DNA of 64,000 nucleotides from Pseudomonadota bacterium (lineage in GTDB: Bacteria; Pseudomonadota; Gammaproteobacteria; Burkholderiales; Rhodocyclaceae): the NCBI GenBank assembly GCA_018241725.1, contig JAFEDI010000128.1:1-64000 (forward strand), given 5' to 3'. Under the pieces are notes generated by a model, which saw nothing but the letters and a program-made list of their open reading frames with translations, made no database searches and was not told where the DNA came from. Made by a program: the position numbers and the translations under genes. The first letter of the stretch is position 1. The number at the start of each line of letters is the position of its first letter. Positions 8,290-19,559 of this stretch are shown piece after piece.

Positions 8290-10978
8290 GGGTGGTCTCC
8301 AAAGGCAAGGTGAAGCGGAAGATACATCCTCCCGCGGGGTTGGCGTCTACCCATAGACGCCCTTCATGGAATTCGACGATGGAACGGCAGATGTTGAGCC
8401 CCATGCCCATGCCTTCCGACTTGGTGGTGTAGAAGGGCGTGAACAGCCGCTCCCGCGCCTCGTCGGAGAGCCCGGGGCCGTGGTCGGCGATCTCCACTTC
8501 CACCTGCTCGTGCTCTACACAGCGGGCCGACACGATCAGCACGCGCTCCTCGGCCGGCGTGTCACGCATCGCCTCGATGCCGTTCTTGACCAGGTTGAGC
8601 ACCACCTGCTCGACCATCACCGCATCGACGAACACCGGCGGCAGATCGTGCGGCAGCTGGTTCAGCACCTGTGCGCCATGGCGGCGGGCGTCCACCTCGA
8701 GGAAGCCGATCGCGTCGTCCACGATGCCGGCCAGGGACACCGGCGCGCGGCGCGGCTCGCTCTTGCGCACGAACTCGCGCACCCGGCGGATGATCTTGCC
8801 GGCGCGCTCGGCCTGAGCGCTGGCCTTCTGCATCGCGGTGAGGATGTCCTCGCGCCGGTATTCGCCGGATTGCAGTCGATTGACGCAGCCCATCGAGTAA
8901 TTGGCGATGGCGGCCAGCGGCTGGTTGAGCTCGTGGGCCAGGGTGGACGCCATCTCGCCCATAGTGATCAGGCGCGAGGTGCGTTGCAGGCGCTCCTGCT
9001 GCGCGCGGTTCTCCTCGTCCACGCGCTTGCGGTCGGTGACGTCGGTGGCGATCGCCATGCGCACCACGCGGGCGTCCACCCAGCGGATGGCGCGCTCGCG
9101 GATGTGGTACCAGCGCCCCGACAGCGCGTTGCGCAGCTCGCCGTCGTACAGCTCGCGGGGCACGTGATCCAGCGTCAGGCGGCGCGGATCGACGTCGTAC
9201 CACTGGGTATCCGGCGGCGTCGGCAGGCCGTAGCGCCCGACCCGCTGGCCGACCGCGTCGAAGCCGTAGATGCTCTTGAAGGCCCGGTTGGCGAAGAGGA
9301 TCTCGTCGTTGGCGGCGTCGGCCACGTACACCGCCGCGTCGAGGCCGTCGAGCACGGCCACGAAGCGCTCGTGAGCCGCCTCCAGTTCGGCGCGCACCCG
9401 TTTGGGCTCGGTGATGTCGGTGATCGAGGCCATCCAGCCGGTCTGCCGCCCTTCCCCGTCAATCAGCGGCGACAGGTAGAAACGGGTATCCAGGCGCTGA
9501 CCGTTCTTGCGCCGGATGCGCATCTCGAAGCCGGTGTTCGGCGCGTTACCGGCGAGGGTCAGCTCCAGATTGCGCTGCAGCGGATCGTAGCTGTCCTTCG
9601 GCCAATAGGGAAAAGGCGCCCGCGAGCCGACCAACTCCTCCCGCGACCAGCCGGTCATGCGGCAGAACGCCGGGTTCACATAGATGATCTCGCCGTTCAG
9701 GTCGATGGCACGCAGACCGGTGACCAGGGACTCCTCCATCGCCTGGCGGAACGCGTACTCGGCGCGCAGCGCCTCCTCGGCCGCCTTGCGCCCGGTGATG
9801 TCGTGGGCGACGGCGTACATCAGCTTCTCCTCGGGAACCGAATTGACGCTCCAGGCCAACCACTTGTAGCTGCCGTCGGCACAGCGGCAACGGTTCTCGA
9901 AGGCGCCCGGCGTACCCGAGGCGAGGCTGCGCAAGTGTTCGATGGTCTCCGCTACATCCTCGGCGTGGATGAAGTCGAGGAAGGAGCGCCCCGACAAGTC
10001 CTCAGGACGATGACCGAGGATCCGCTCGAAGGCCGGATTGCTGCGCCGGAACTCCCCGTCCAGACTGAGGATCGCCAGCATGTCGAGGGACAGGTTGAAG
10101 AGGCGGTCGCGCTCCTTCTCGACGCGCACGCGGCGGCGCATGTGGGCGCGCAGCAGCCACAGGCTCCACAGCACGAACACCGACAGCCCGACGATGACGA
10201 TGATCGGGAAGCCTTTCGGCAGATCGCTGGCCACGTGATAAGCCGTCGCCTGCAGGGACAGGCCGTTGCCCGGCGGATCGAGTTCCACTGAGAAAGCCAG
10301 GCTCTCGTCGAGGGGATGGACCGCCGAGTTCATGCCCAGCACCTCGCCCTCCGGGCCGGTAAAGGCCAGGCGGTATTTCTCGCCGAACCAGCTCGGCACG
10401 AGGTGCGTCACCATGCGTTCGATGGAGTACACCGCGATGATCGCGCCCAGCGGGGTCCGCCCCTGCTGCACCGGCACATAGACTTCCAGCACGGCCATGT
10501 TGCGGCCGTTCACGTAGGCCTCGCCATACACCGGCCGGCCCACTTCCCAGGCCCGCGCCAGCACCGCCGCCTGGGTGGCCGACAGCGCATCGCCGACCAG
10601 CCAGTCGGTGGTATCGAAAGGTGCCGTCCATTTGACGCGCTGCCCGCCGGCCACCCACACCACGTTGACCAGCTCGGGATTGTTGGCGATGTGCTGGTTG
10701 GCTCGCACCTGGAAGGCGTCGGCATCCAGCGTGCCCGCCGCCAGCTCGCGGGACAGCTGGGACAGGAACTCCTCGGTGCCCTGCATGTGCAGGCGCATCG
10801 TCTGTTCGGCCCACTGAACGTCGCGCGCCAGCGCGTTGCTCTGCGTCTCGCGCTCCTGGTGCTGCAGCGTCCACACGATGACCAGCATGGCCAGCGCGAA
10901 GACCAGCACGGCAATGTAAGGCGCCGTCCAGTACCAGTCGGCACGGGGCAGCGCGGAAGATCGAGACTTGTTCGGCAT
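8264..10978 (-). CDS. PAS-domain sensor histidine kinase with periplasmic sensor domain
   Basis: 904 aa inner-membrane kinase. A first membrane segment (residues about 17-38) and a second (about 252-275) bracket a periplasmic Cache-like domain of about 210 residues. Three PAS/PAC regions follow (roughly 290-400, 410-530, 535-660), then the dimerisation box with His682 (AHELNQPLA) and an HATPase domain with N-box NLVKNGIEAM, DHGPGLS and GMGMGLNICRS. The layout is that of the FixL/DctS/TtrS group. I see no clear FixL haem-binding PAS signature, so oxygen sensing is not supported; an extracellular small molecule is more likely. It is divergent from a LivK-type binding-protein gene with no permease. 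Confidence 0.9.
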   Translation of the reverse strand: MPNKSRSSALPRADWYWTAPYIAVLVFALAMLVIVWTLQHQERETQSNALARDVQWAEQTMRLHMQGTEEFLSQLSRELAAGTLDADAFQVRANQHIANNPELVNVVWVAGGQRVKWTAPFDTTDWLVGDALSATQAAVLARAWEVGRPVYGEAYVNGRNMAVLEVYVPVQQGRTPLGAIIAVYSIERMVTHLVPSWFGEKYRLAFTGPEGEVLGMNSAVHPLDESLAFSVELDPPGNGLSLQATAYHVASDLPKGFPIIVIVGLSVFVLWSLWLLRAHMRRRVRVEKERDRLFNLSLDMLAILSLDGEFRRSNPAFERILGHRPEDLSGRSFLDFIHAEDVAETIEHLRSLASGTPGAFENRCRCADGSYKWLAWSVNSVPEEKLMYAVAHDITGRKAAEEALRAEYAFRQAMEESLVTGLRAIDLNGEIIYVNPAFCRMTGWSREELVGSRAPFPYWPKDSYDPLQRNLELTLAGNAPNTGFEMRIRRKNGQRLDTRFYLSPLIDGEGRQTGWMASITDITEPKRVRAELEAAHERFVAVLDGLDAAVYVADAANDEILFANRAFKSIYGFDAVGQRVGRYGLPTPPDTQWYDVDPRRLTLDHVPRELYDGELRNALSGRWYHIRERAIRWVDARVVRMAIATDVTDRKRVDEENRAQQERLQRTSRLITMGEMASTLAHELNQPLAAIANYSMGCVNRLQSGEYRREDILTAMQKASAQAERAGKIIRRVREFVRKSEPRRAPVSLAGIVDDAIGFLEVDARRHGAQVLNQLPHDLPPVFVDAVMVEQVVLNLVKNGIEAMRDTPAEERVLIVSARCVEHEQVEVEIADHGPGLSDEARERLFTPFYTTKSEGMGMGLNICRSIVEFHEGRLWVDANPAGGCIFRFTLPLETTRETASLDA

Positions 10979-11175
10979 TTGCCTTTCATCCTGCTAGGGT
11001 CCGCCAGGGCCGGGCATCCGGGCTTACCCTAACCGGGCATCCCCTGCAGTTCCAGGCACGACAGGCCGGATGCTACGGGTTTTCACCAATACCCGCCCCC
11101 CAGGCGACGGAATAGCTTGCTGCGTTCATCCGCAGCGACTTGCAACAAAACCTACAACGACAGGCGGAGACACCC

Positions 11176-12369
11176 TTGCTTCGAATCGTGCGCCTGGCCG
11201 GCATCGCCGCCCTCAGCCTGACCGCGCTGTGCGCCAGCGCAGTCGAACCGATCAAGGTCGGCGTGTCCGGCCCCTTTACCGGTGGCTCGAATCCGATGGG
11301 CGTCGCGATGCGCGATGGCATCCGCCTGGCCGCGCAGGAGATCAACGAAGGCGGCGGCATCCTCGGCCGGCCAATCCAGCTGATCGAACGGGACGACGAA
11401 GCCCTCCCCGAACGCGGCGCCCAGGTCGTTCAGGAACTGATCAACCGGGAGCGCGTGATCGCCGGCCTCGGCATCGTCAATACCGGCGTCGCACTGGCCA
11501 GCCAACGCTTCTACCAGCAGGCCCACATCCCGATGATCACCTCGGTGGCCACCGGCTCGATCATCACCAAGCAGTTCCTGCCCCCCCAGTACCCGGACAA
11601 CTACATCTTCCGCGTGTCGGCGCCGGACTCCATCCAGGCCGCGATGATCGTCGAGGAAGCGGTCGAGCGGCGCCACCTGCGCCGGCTGGCGATCTTCCAC
11701 GACAGCACAAATTATGGCCAGCTCGGCCGCGAGGACCTGGAACGGGCCCTTGAACGCCACGGCATCAAGCCGGTCGCCATCGAGCGCTTCAACATCCGCG
11801 ACGTGGACATGACGCCGCAGCTGACCCGTGCCCGCGCCGCCGGCGCGGAAGGCATCCTCACCTACGGCCTCGGCCCAGAGCTCGCCCACCTTGCCAACGG
11901 CATGGTGCGGATCGGCTGGAAAGTGCCGCTGGTCGGCAGCTGGGCGCTGGCCATGTCGAACTTCATCGACAATGCCGGCCCCAACGCCGAGGGCACCCGC
12001 ATGCCACAGACCTTCATCCAGGAAGGCGAGACTCCGCGGCACAAACGCTTCATCGAACGCTACCGCAAGACCTTCGGCGTGGAGCGCATTCCGGTGGCGC
12101 CGGCGGCCGCCCAGGGTTATGACTCCATGCTGCTCCTCGCCGCCGCCATCCGCCAGGCGCGCAGCACCGAAGGCCACCGCCTGCGGGAGGCGCTGGAATC
12201 TCTGCAGGAACATGTGGAGGGCATCGTCATGGTATATGATCGCCCCTTCTCCAAGACCGACCACGAGTCCATCGACTCGACGCGCATCCCGGTCATGGGG
12301 GAAGTACGCAACAGACAAGTGGTCTTCGCCTATGACGAAGACCGGAAGCGGGACGCGTTTCACAAATGA
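11176..12369 (+). CDS. LivK-type periplasmic binding protein (Peripla_BP_6)
   Basis: About 397 aa. I prefer the TTG at 11176: an AGGCGGAGA site lies a few bases upstream and the product then begins with a compact signal peptide (LRIVRLAGIAALSLTALCAS) and a cut after ASA; an ATG at 11140 adds 12 residues. The mature protein has family features: GPFTGGSNPMGVAMRDGI, INEGGGILGRPIQLIERDDE, and the middle and C-terminal lobes of type I binding proteins. No ABC ATPase or permease gene is nearby. It sits divergent from a histidine kinase/regulator pair, so it may present a ligand to the kinase or be regulated by it. The ligand is unknown. Confidence 0.85.
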   Translation: MLRIVRLAGIAALSLTALCASAVEPIKVGVSGPFTGGSNPMGVAMRDGIRLAAQEINEGGGILGRPIQLIERDDEALPERGAQVVQELINRERVIAGLGIVNTGVALASQRFYQQAHIPMITSVATGSIITKQFLPPQYPDNYIFRVSAPDSIQAAMIVEEAVERRHLRRLAIFHDSTNYGQLGREDLERALERHGIKPVAIERFNIRDVDMTPQLTRARAAGAEGILTYGLGPELAHLANGMVRIGWKVPLVGSWALAMSNFIDNAGPNAEGTRMPQTFIQEGETPRHKRFIERYRKTFGVERIPVAPAAAQGYDSMLLLAAAIRQARSTEGHRLREALESLQEHVEGIVMVYDRPFSKTDHESIDSTRIPVMGEVRNRQVVFAYDEDRKRDAFHK

Positions 12370-12400
12370 TCCCGCCACGCGGAACACCCATTTCCGCAAG

Positions 12401-12448
12401 CGGCCGGGGGTTTTCTCCCTCCCTCCCTCGCCCCCGGCCGTTTTTTTT
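12401..12448 (+). terminator. Intrinsic terminator after the LivK-type gene
   Basis: CGGCCGGGGG (12401-12410) and CCCCCGGCCG (12431-12440) form a perfect 10-bp stem around a C/T-rich 20-base loop, followed by eight T. It ends the binding-protein transcript and insulates the pyruvate dehydrogenase promoter. Confidence 0.9.
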
Positions 12449-12660
12449 CCTCATCCCGTCGAACGAAGTGTCGCCGCCGGTGCCCTCGGGCCCGGCTGGC
12501 GGTAAGCCTTGCGGACACCTGCTGATGTCCGCATTTTCGCTCTTCGCCAATCCATACCACCGTCGTTCCGCACGGGCGCAGTCGCGCCCCCGTTCCGCCC
12601 ACCTACGCCCTCCGCGCGCCGGAAAAGCAAAAATTTACTCAGACTAGAAGCTCGTCCTTA

Positions 12661-12693
12661 TTGCACATTGCGATAGATCGTTTTATATTGCGA
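12661..12693 (+). promoter_or_regulatory. Probable sigma-70 promoter of aceE-aceF-lpdA
   Basis: TTGCAC (12661-12666) and TATATT (12684-12689) are 17 bases apart, about 110 bases before aceE, in an AT-rich island within GC-rich DNA. The 6-mer TTGCGA occurs at 12668 and again at 12688, exactly 20 bases apart and overlapping the spacer and -10 element; this could be a regulator site. The rest of the 12449-12796 gap contains no gene that I can support. Confidence 0.6.
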
Positions 12694-12796
12694 AAAATCA
12701 GGACCGCGATCCGGTCCGCGCAGGTTTGCAGTGAAGCCCCGCTGTCGCCACCCGCGGCAGCTATCCACAACCCGCAAGTCATGAGGAGACAAGACC

Positions 12797-15472
<2,676 letters not shown>

Positions 15473-15490
15473 TCGCCGAGGAGTACAAAC

Positions 15491-17164
15491 ATGAGCCAAC
15501 TCATCGAAGTCAAAGTCCCCGACATCGGCGATTTCTCCGACGTGCCGGTGATCGAACTGTTCGTCAAGGTCGGTGACACCATCAAGGTGGACGACGCCAT
15601 CGCCACCCTCGAATCCGACAAGGCCACGATGGACGTCCCGTCCTCCGCCGCCGGTGTCGTCAAGGAAGTGCTGGTCGGCCTCGGCGACCGCGTCTCCGAA
15701 GGCGCCGTGCTGATCAAGATCGAAGCCGGCGCTGCCGCTGCGGTGGCCGCTCCGGCCCCTGCAGCCGCCGCACCTGCTCCGGCGCCCGCTCCTGCGGCAG
15801 CCCCGGTCGCCGCGGCCCCGGCTGCCGCGCCGGCCGCCGCCGGTGGTGGCGTGGTCGAAGTGAAGGTGCCGGACATCGGCGACTTCTCCGACGTGCCCGT
15901 CATCGAACTGTTCGTAAAGGTCGGCGACAGCATCAAGGCTGAAGACGCCATTGCTACGCTGGAATCCGACAAGGCCACGATGGACGTGCCCTCCTCCGCC
16001 ACCGGTGTGGTGAAGGAAGTGCTGGTCCAGCTCGGCAGCCGGGTGTCCGAAGGCGCCGTGCTGATCAAGGTCGAAACCGGTGCCGGCGCAGCTGCGGCTC
16101 CGTCCCCTGCCGCCGTCGCCGCGGCGGCAACTCCGGCCGCGGCCCTGCTGGTGGACGGCGCCCCGGCGCTGGCCGCTCCGGTCGCTGCCGCGGCCGCCGT
16201 TGCAGCTGCCGCCCCGTCCGCCGTCAAGCTCGGTGGCAAGGTGCACGCCAGCCCGTCCGTGCGTGCCTTCGCCCGCGAATTGGGTGTCGATCTTGCCCAG
16301 GTCAAGGCCACCGGTCCGAAGAACCGCATCCTGCAAGCCGACGTCACCGCCTTCGTGAAGGGCGCCATGAGCACCGGCGTCGTCCCGGGCAAGGCGGTTG
16401 CCGCCGCTGCCGTCGGCAGCCTGGGTGGCGGGCTCGACCTGCTGCCGTGGCCGAAGATCGATTTCGCCAAGTTCGGCGAAGTCGAGGTCAAACCGCTGTC
16501 GCGCATCAAGAAGATCTCCGGCCAGAACCTCGCCCGCAACTGGGCGATGATCCCGGCCGTGACCTATCACGAAGATGCCGACATCACCGACCTGGAAGCC
16601 TTCCGTGTCCTGATGAACAAGGAGTACGAGAAGTCCGGCAAGAAGCTGACGATGCTCGCCTTCATCATCAAGGCCTCGGTCCGCGCGCTGCAGGAGTTCC
16701 CCGAGTTCAACACCTCCCTCGACGGCGACAACCTGGTCTACAAGAAGTACTTCAACATCGCCTTCGCGGCCGACACCCCCAACGGCCTGGTCGTGCCGGT
16801 GGTGAAGGACGCCGACAAGAAGAGCGTGTTCGAGATCGCCGCCGAAACCGGCTCCCTGGCCAAGCTCGCCCGTGACGGCAAGCTCAAGCCCGCCGACATG
16901 TCCGGCGCCTGCTTCACCATCTCCAGCCTCGGCGGCATCGGCGGCACCTACTTCGCGCCGATCGTCAATGCGCCGGAAGTGGCCATCCTGGGTGTCAACA
17001 AGTCGGTGATGAAGCCGGTGTGGGACGGCAAGCAGTTCGTGCCGCGCCTGACCCTGCCGATGTCCCTGACCGCCGACCACCGCGTGATCGACGGCGCCCT
17101 GGCGACCCGCTTCAACGTGTACCTCGCCCAACTGCTGGCCGACTTCCGTCGGGTCATGCTCTAA
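15491..17164 (+). CDS. aceF: Dihydrolipoyl acetyltransferase (PDH E2) with two lipoyl domains
   Basis: 557 aa core of the pyruvate dehydrogenase complex. It has two lipoyl domains with lipoylated Lys44 and Lys161 (both in ESDKATMDVPS), joined by long Ala/Pro linkers. A peripheral subunit-binding domain starts near residue 250 (HASPSVRAFARELGV), and the catalytic acetyltransferase domain ends with DHRVIDG, where His530 is the expected active-site base. An 80-base stretch of the first lipoyl domain is identical to one in lpdA. The ribosome site is GAGGAG before the ATG; lpdA follows 10 bases after the stop. Confidence 0.98.
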   Translation: MSQLIEVKVPDIGDFSDVPVIELFVKVGDTIKVDDAIATLESDKATMDVPSSAAGVVKEVLVGLGDRVSEGAVLIKIEAGAAAAVAAPAPAAAAPAPAPAPAAAPVAAAPAAAPAAAGGGVVEVKVPDIGDFSDVPVIELFVKVGDSIKAEDAIATLESDKATMDVPSSATGVVKEVLVQLGSRVSEGAVLIKVETGAGAAAAPSPAAVAAAATPAAALLVDGAPALAAPVAAAAAVAAAAPSAVKLGGKVHASPSVRAFARELGVDLAQVKATGPKNRILQADVTAFVKGAMSTGVVPGKAVAAAAVGSLGGGLDLLPWPKIDFAKFGEVEVKPLSRIKKISGQNLARNWAMIPAVTYHEDADITDLEAFRVLMNKEYEKSGKKLTMLAFIIKASVRALQEFPEFNTSLDGDNLVYKKYFNIAFAADTPNGLVVPVVKDADKKSVFEIAAETGSLAKLARDGKLKPADMSGACFTISSLGGIGGTYFAPIVNAPEVAILGVNKSVMKPVWDGKQFVPRLTLPMSLTADHRVIDGALATRFNVYLAQLLADFRRVML

Positions 17165-17174
17165 GGAGATCGCC

Positions 17175-18956
17175 ATGAGCCTCGTAGAAGTCAAGGTTCC
17201 GGACATCGGCGATTTCTCCGACGTCCCGGTCATCGAGCTGTTCGTGAAGGTCGGCGACACCATCAAGGTGGACGACGCCATCGCCACCCTCGAATCCGAC
17301 AAGGCCACGATGGACGTCCCGTCCTCCGCCGCCGGCGTGATCAAGGAAGTCCGCGTCGCCCTGGGTGACCGGGTCGGCGAAGGCAAGGTGCTGATCGTCG
17401 TCGAAGCCGACGGCGCTGGCGCCAGCCCGGCTCCTGCGGCCGCCGCAGCACCGGCTCCGGCCGCCGCGCCCGCTGCAGCTGCGGTGGCCGCCCCGGCCGC
17501 TGCCAGCCACGCCGGCGCGGCCGACGTGGAGTACGACTTGGTCGTCCTCGGCGCCGGTCCCGGCGGTTATTCCGCCGCCTTCCGCGCTGCCGACCTGGGC
17601 CTCAAGACCGCCATCATCGAGCGCTACGCCACCCTCGGCGGCGTGTGCCTGAACGTCGGCTGCATCCCGTCCAAGGCCCTGCTGCACGTGGCGGCGGTCA
17701 TCGAGGAGGCCGAGCACGCCTCCGTCGCTGGCGTCAGCTTCGCCAAGCCCTCCGTCGATGTGGACGCCCTGCGCGCCCACAAGGACAAGGTTGTCGGCAA
17801 GCTCACCGGTGGTCTGGCCGGCATGGCCAAGGGCCGCAAGGTGGACGTGATCCGCGGTTACGGCAGCTTCCTCGACCCGAACCACATCGAAGTCGAGGAA
17901 ACCACCGGCGGTGCCCAGGACAAGACCGGCGCCAAGAAGGTCGTGAAGTTCAAGCAGTGCATCATCGCCGCCGGCTCCGCCGCGGTGCACCTGCCCTTCA
18001 TCCCGCGCGATCCGCGCATCGTGGACTCCACCGGCGCCCTTGAGCTGCGCTTCGTGCCGAAGAAGATGCTGGTCATCGGCGGCGGCATCATCGGCCTGGA
18101 AATGGCCACCGTCTATTCGACCCTCGGCGCCCGCGTCGATGTGGTGGAAATGATGGACGGCCTGATGCAAGGCCCGGACCGCGACGCCGTCAAGGTGTGG
18201 GAAAAGCAGAACGCCAGCCGCTTCGACAAGATCATGCTGAAGACCAAGACGGTCGCCGTGGATGCCAGGGAAGACGGCCTCTACGTCACGTTTGAAGGCG
18301 AAGGTGCCCCCACCGAGCCGGTCAAGTACGACATGATCCTGCAGTCCGCCGGTCGTGCCCCCAACGGCAAGAAGATCGGCGCCGACAAGGCAGGCGTGAT
18401 CGTCACCGACCGCGGCTTCATCCCGGTGGATGCGCAGATGCGTACCAACGTGCCGAACATCTTCGCCATCGGTGACGTCGTCGGCCAGCCCATGCTCGCC
18501 CACAAGGCGGTGCATGAAGCCCACGTCGCAGCGGAAGTCGCTGCCGGCCACAAGGCCGCCTTCGACGCCACCGTGATCCCGGGCGTGGCCTACACCCATC
18601 CGGAAGTGGCATGGGTCGGCTACACCGAGGCCCAGGCCAAGGCCGAAGGCAAGAAGGTCGAGACCGCCAAGTTCCCGTGGGCCGCCAGCGGCCGCGCGAT
18701 CGCCAACGGTGCCGACTACGGCTTCACCAAGCTGATCTTCGACGCTGAGACCCACCGGGTCATCGGCGGCACCATCGTCGGGCCGTCCGCCGGCGACATG
18801 ATCGGCGAAGTGTGCCTGGCCATCGAGATGGGCGCCGACGCGGTCGACATCGGCAAGACCATCCACCCGCACCCGACCCTTGGCGAAACCGTCGGCATGG
18901 CCGCGGAAGTCGCCCACGGCAGCTGCACCGACGTGCCGCCTGCCCGCAAGAAGTAA
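17175..18956 (+). CDS. lpdA: Dihydrolipoamide dehydrogenase (PDH E3) with N-terminal lipoyl domain
   Basis: 593 aa, about 120 longer than plain E3 because of an N-terminal lipoyl domain (Lys43) and an Ala/Pro linker. The FAD-binding motif GAGPGGY starts near residue 126. The redox disulfide is Cys158/Cys163 (GGVCLNVGCIPSK), the NAD site is GGGIIGLEMATV, and the catalytic pair is His566/Glu571 (HPTLGE). It reoxidises the lipoyl groups of E2 using NAD. E3 with a lipoyl arm occurs in several betaproteobacterial and neisserial PDH operons. An AAGGAGAT site precedes the ATG. Confidence 0.97.
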   Translation: MSLVEVKVPDIGDFSDVPVIELFVKVGDTIKVDDAIATLESDKATMDVPSSAAGVIKEVRVALGDRVGEGKVLIVVEADGAGASPAPAAAAAPAPAAAPAAAAVAAPAAASHAGAADVEYDLVVLGAGPGGYSAAFRAADLGLKTAIIERYATLGGVCLNVGCIPSKALLHVAAVIEEAEHASVAGVSFAKPSVDVDALRAHKDKVVGKLTGGLAGMAKGRKVDVIRGYGSFLDPNHIEVEETTGGAQDKTGAKKVVKFKQCIIAAGSAAVHLPFIPRDPRIVDSTGALELRFVPKKMLVIGGGIIGLEMATVYSTLGARVDVVEMMDGLMQGPDRDAVKVWEKQNASRFDKIMLKTKTVAVDAREDGLYVTFEGEGAPTEPVKYDMILQSAGRAPNGKKIGADKAGVIVTDRGFIPVDAQMRTNVPNIFAIGDVVGQPMLAHKAVHEAHVAAEVAAGHKAAFDATVIPGVAYTHPEVAWVGYTEAQAKAEGKKVETAKFPWAASGRAIANGADYGFTKLIFDAETHRVIGGTIVGPSAGDMIGEVCLAIEMGADAVDIGKTIHPHPTLGETVGMAAEVAHGSCTDVPPARKK

Positions 18957-18994
18957 AACGCCCAACGTTCCGATCCCTGTTGCAGCGTTGTTTT

Positions 18995-19021
18995 GGCGGC
19001 CCTCGTGGCCGCCATTTTTTT
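18995..19021 (+). terminator. Intrinsic terminator of the pyruvate dehydrogenase operon
   Basis: GGCGGCC (18995-19001) pairs with GGCCGCC (19007-19013) across a 5-base loop, then A and seven T. It lies 38 bases after the lpdA stop. Confidence 0.92.
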
Positions 19022-19052
19022 GCCTGTTTCCGGGACCTTGATCCGCCGACCT

Positions 19053-19409
19053 GAACATTCGCAGCGCGGGCATGAACCCGCGTGGCCCTGATTGGAACCC
19101 GGGCAGCCGGGACTGGAACATTCGCCCCGTAAACCTGAAGTATCCGAGCCCCGCGTTGAAGAAGTTCCGCCCGGCGTTGAAATGTCGCCCCGGCGATGTG
19201 AACATGAAGCACGCGGACTTGAACCATCGCGGCTCCGCCTTGAACTCACTCCCCCTGGAGCTGAACTTTCGCGCCGGCGACCTGAACTCGAGAGGTGCGG
19301 ATCGGAACGATCGACGCACCGACCTGAACCCGCGCCCCCCGGATGTGAACCGGCGCCCATCCGGGATGAAGCCGTTCAACCCGGATGGGAACATTCGCAG
19401 CCCGGCGCC
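19053..19409. repeat. Degenerate tandem array: 17 units of exactly 21 bp, each starting GAA
   Basis: The triplet GAA occurs at 19053 and then every 21 bases to 19389 without exception (17 of 17). Over the units, base 4 is C in 13, base 7 is T or G in 16, bases 8-10 favour CGC, base 13 is C in 15, base 17 is G in 16, base 18 is A in 11 and base 21 is usually T or G; other columns vary freely. Read rightward it would encode heptapeptides like LN-R--D; read leftward, heptads with F and often R-S. Frames on both strands stay open, but none has a good ribosome site and a TGA at 19039-19041 closes the rightward heptad frame just upstream. It fills the gap between the lpdA terminator and the DHOD-like gene. 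Function unknown. Confidence 0.85.
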
Positions 19410-19435
19410 CAGTGGGGTCACAGCGGAGCCCCGCA

Positions 19436-19474
19436 CGCCTGGCCGCGGGAGACGGGGGTTCAAACGGCCAGGCG
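19436..19474. terminator. 10-bp stem-loop between the 21-bp array and the DHOD-like gene
   Basis: CGCCTGGCCG (19436-19445) is perfectly complementary to CGGCCAGGCG (19465-19474) around 19 bases. It lies about 85 bases past the end of the leftward DHOD-like gene and could stop that transcript before it enters the array. There is no T run, so an intrinsic terminator is not proved; it may be a boundary hairpin of the array. Confidence 0.4.
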
Positions 19475-19559
19475 CCGGGTTCGACGCGCAGCCGGACTAT
19501 TTCCGAACCCAACACCGCGCACTGATCCCGGCGCTACGCCTGTTTGACGCGCCGCCCGC

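Noticed and set aside
8264-10978. FixL oxygen sensor
   Set aside because: Despite a FixJ-like partner, I see no haem-binding PAS signature, and the protein has a large periplasmic domain that classical FixL lacks.
19053-19409. CRISPR array or clustered tRNA-like repeats
   Set aside because: The units are 21 bp without conserved long repeats or unique spacers; the pattern is continuous and degenerate.
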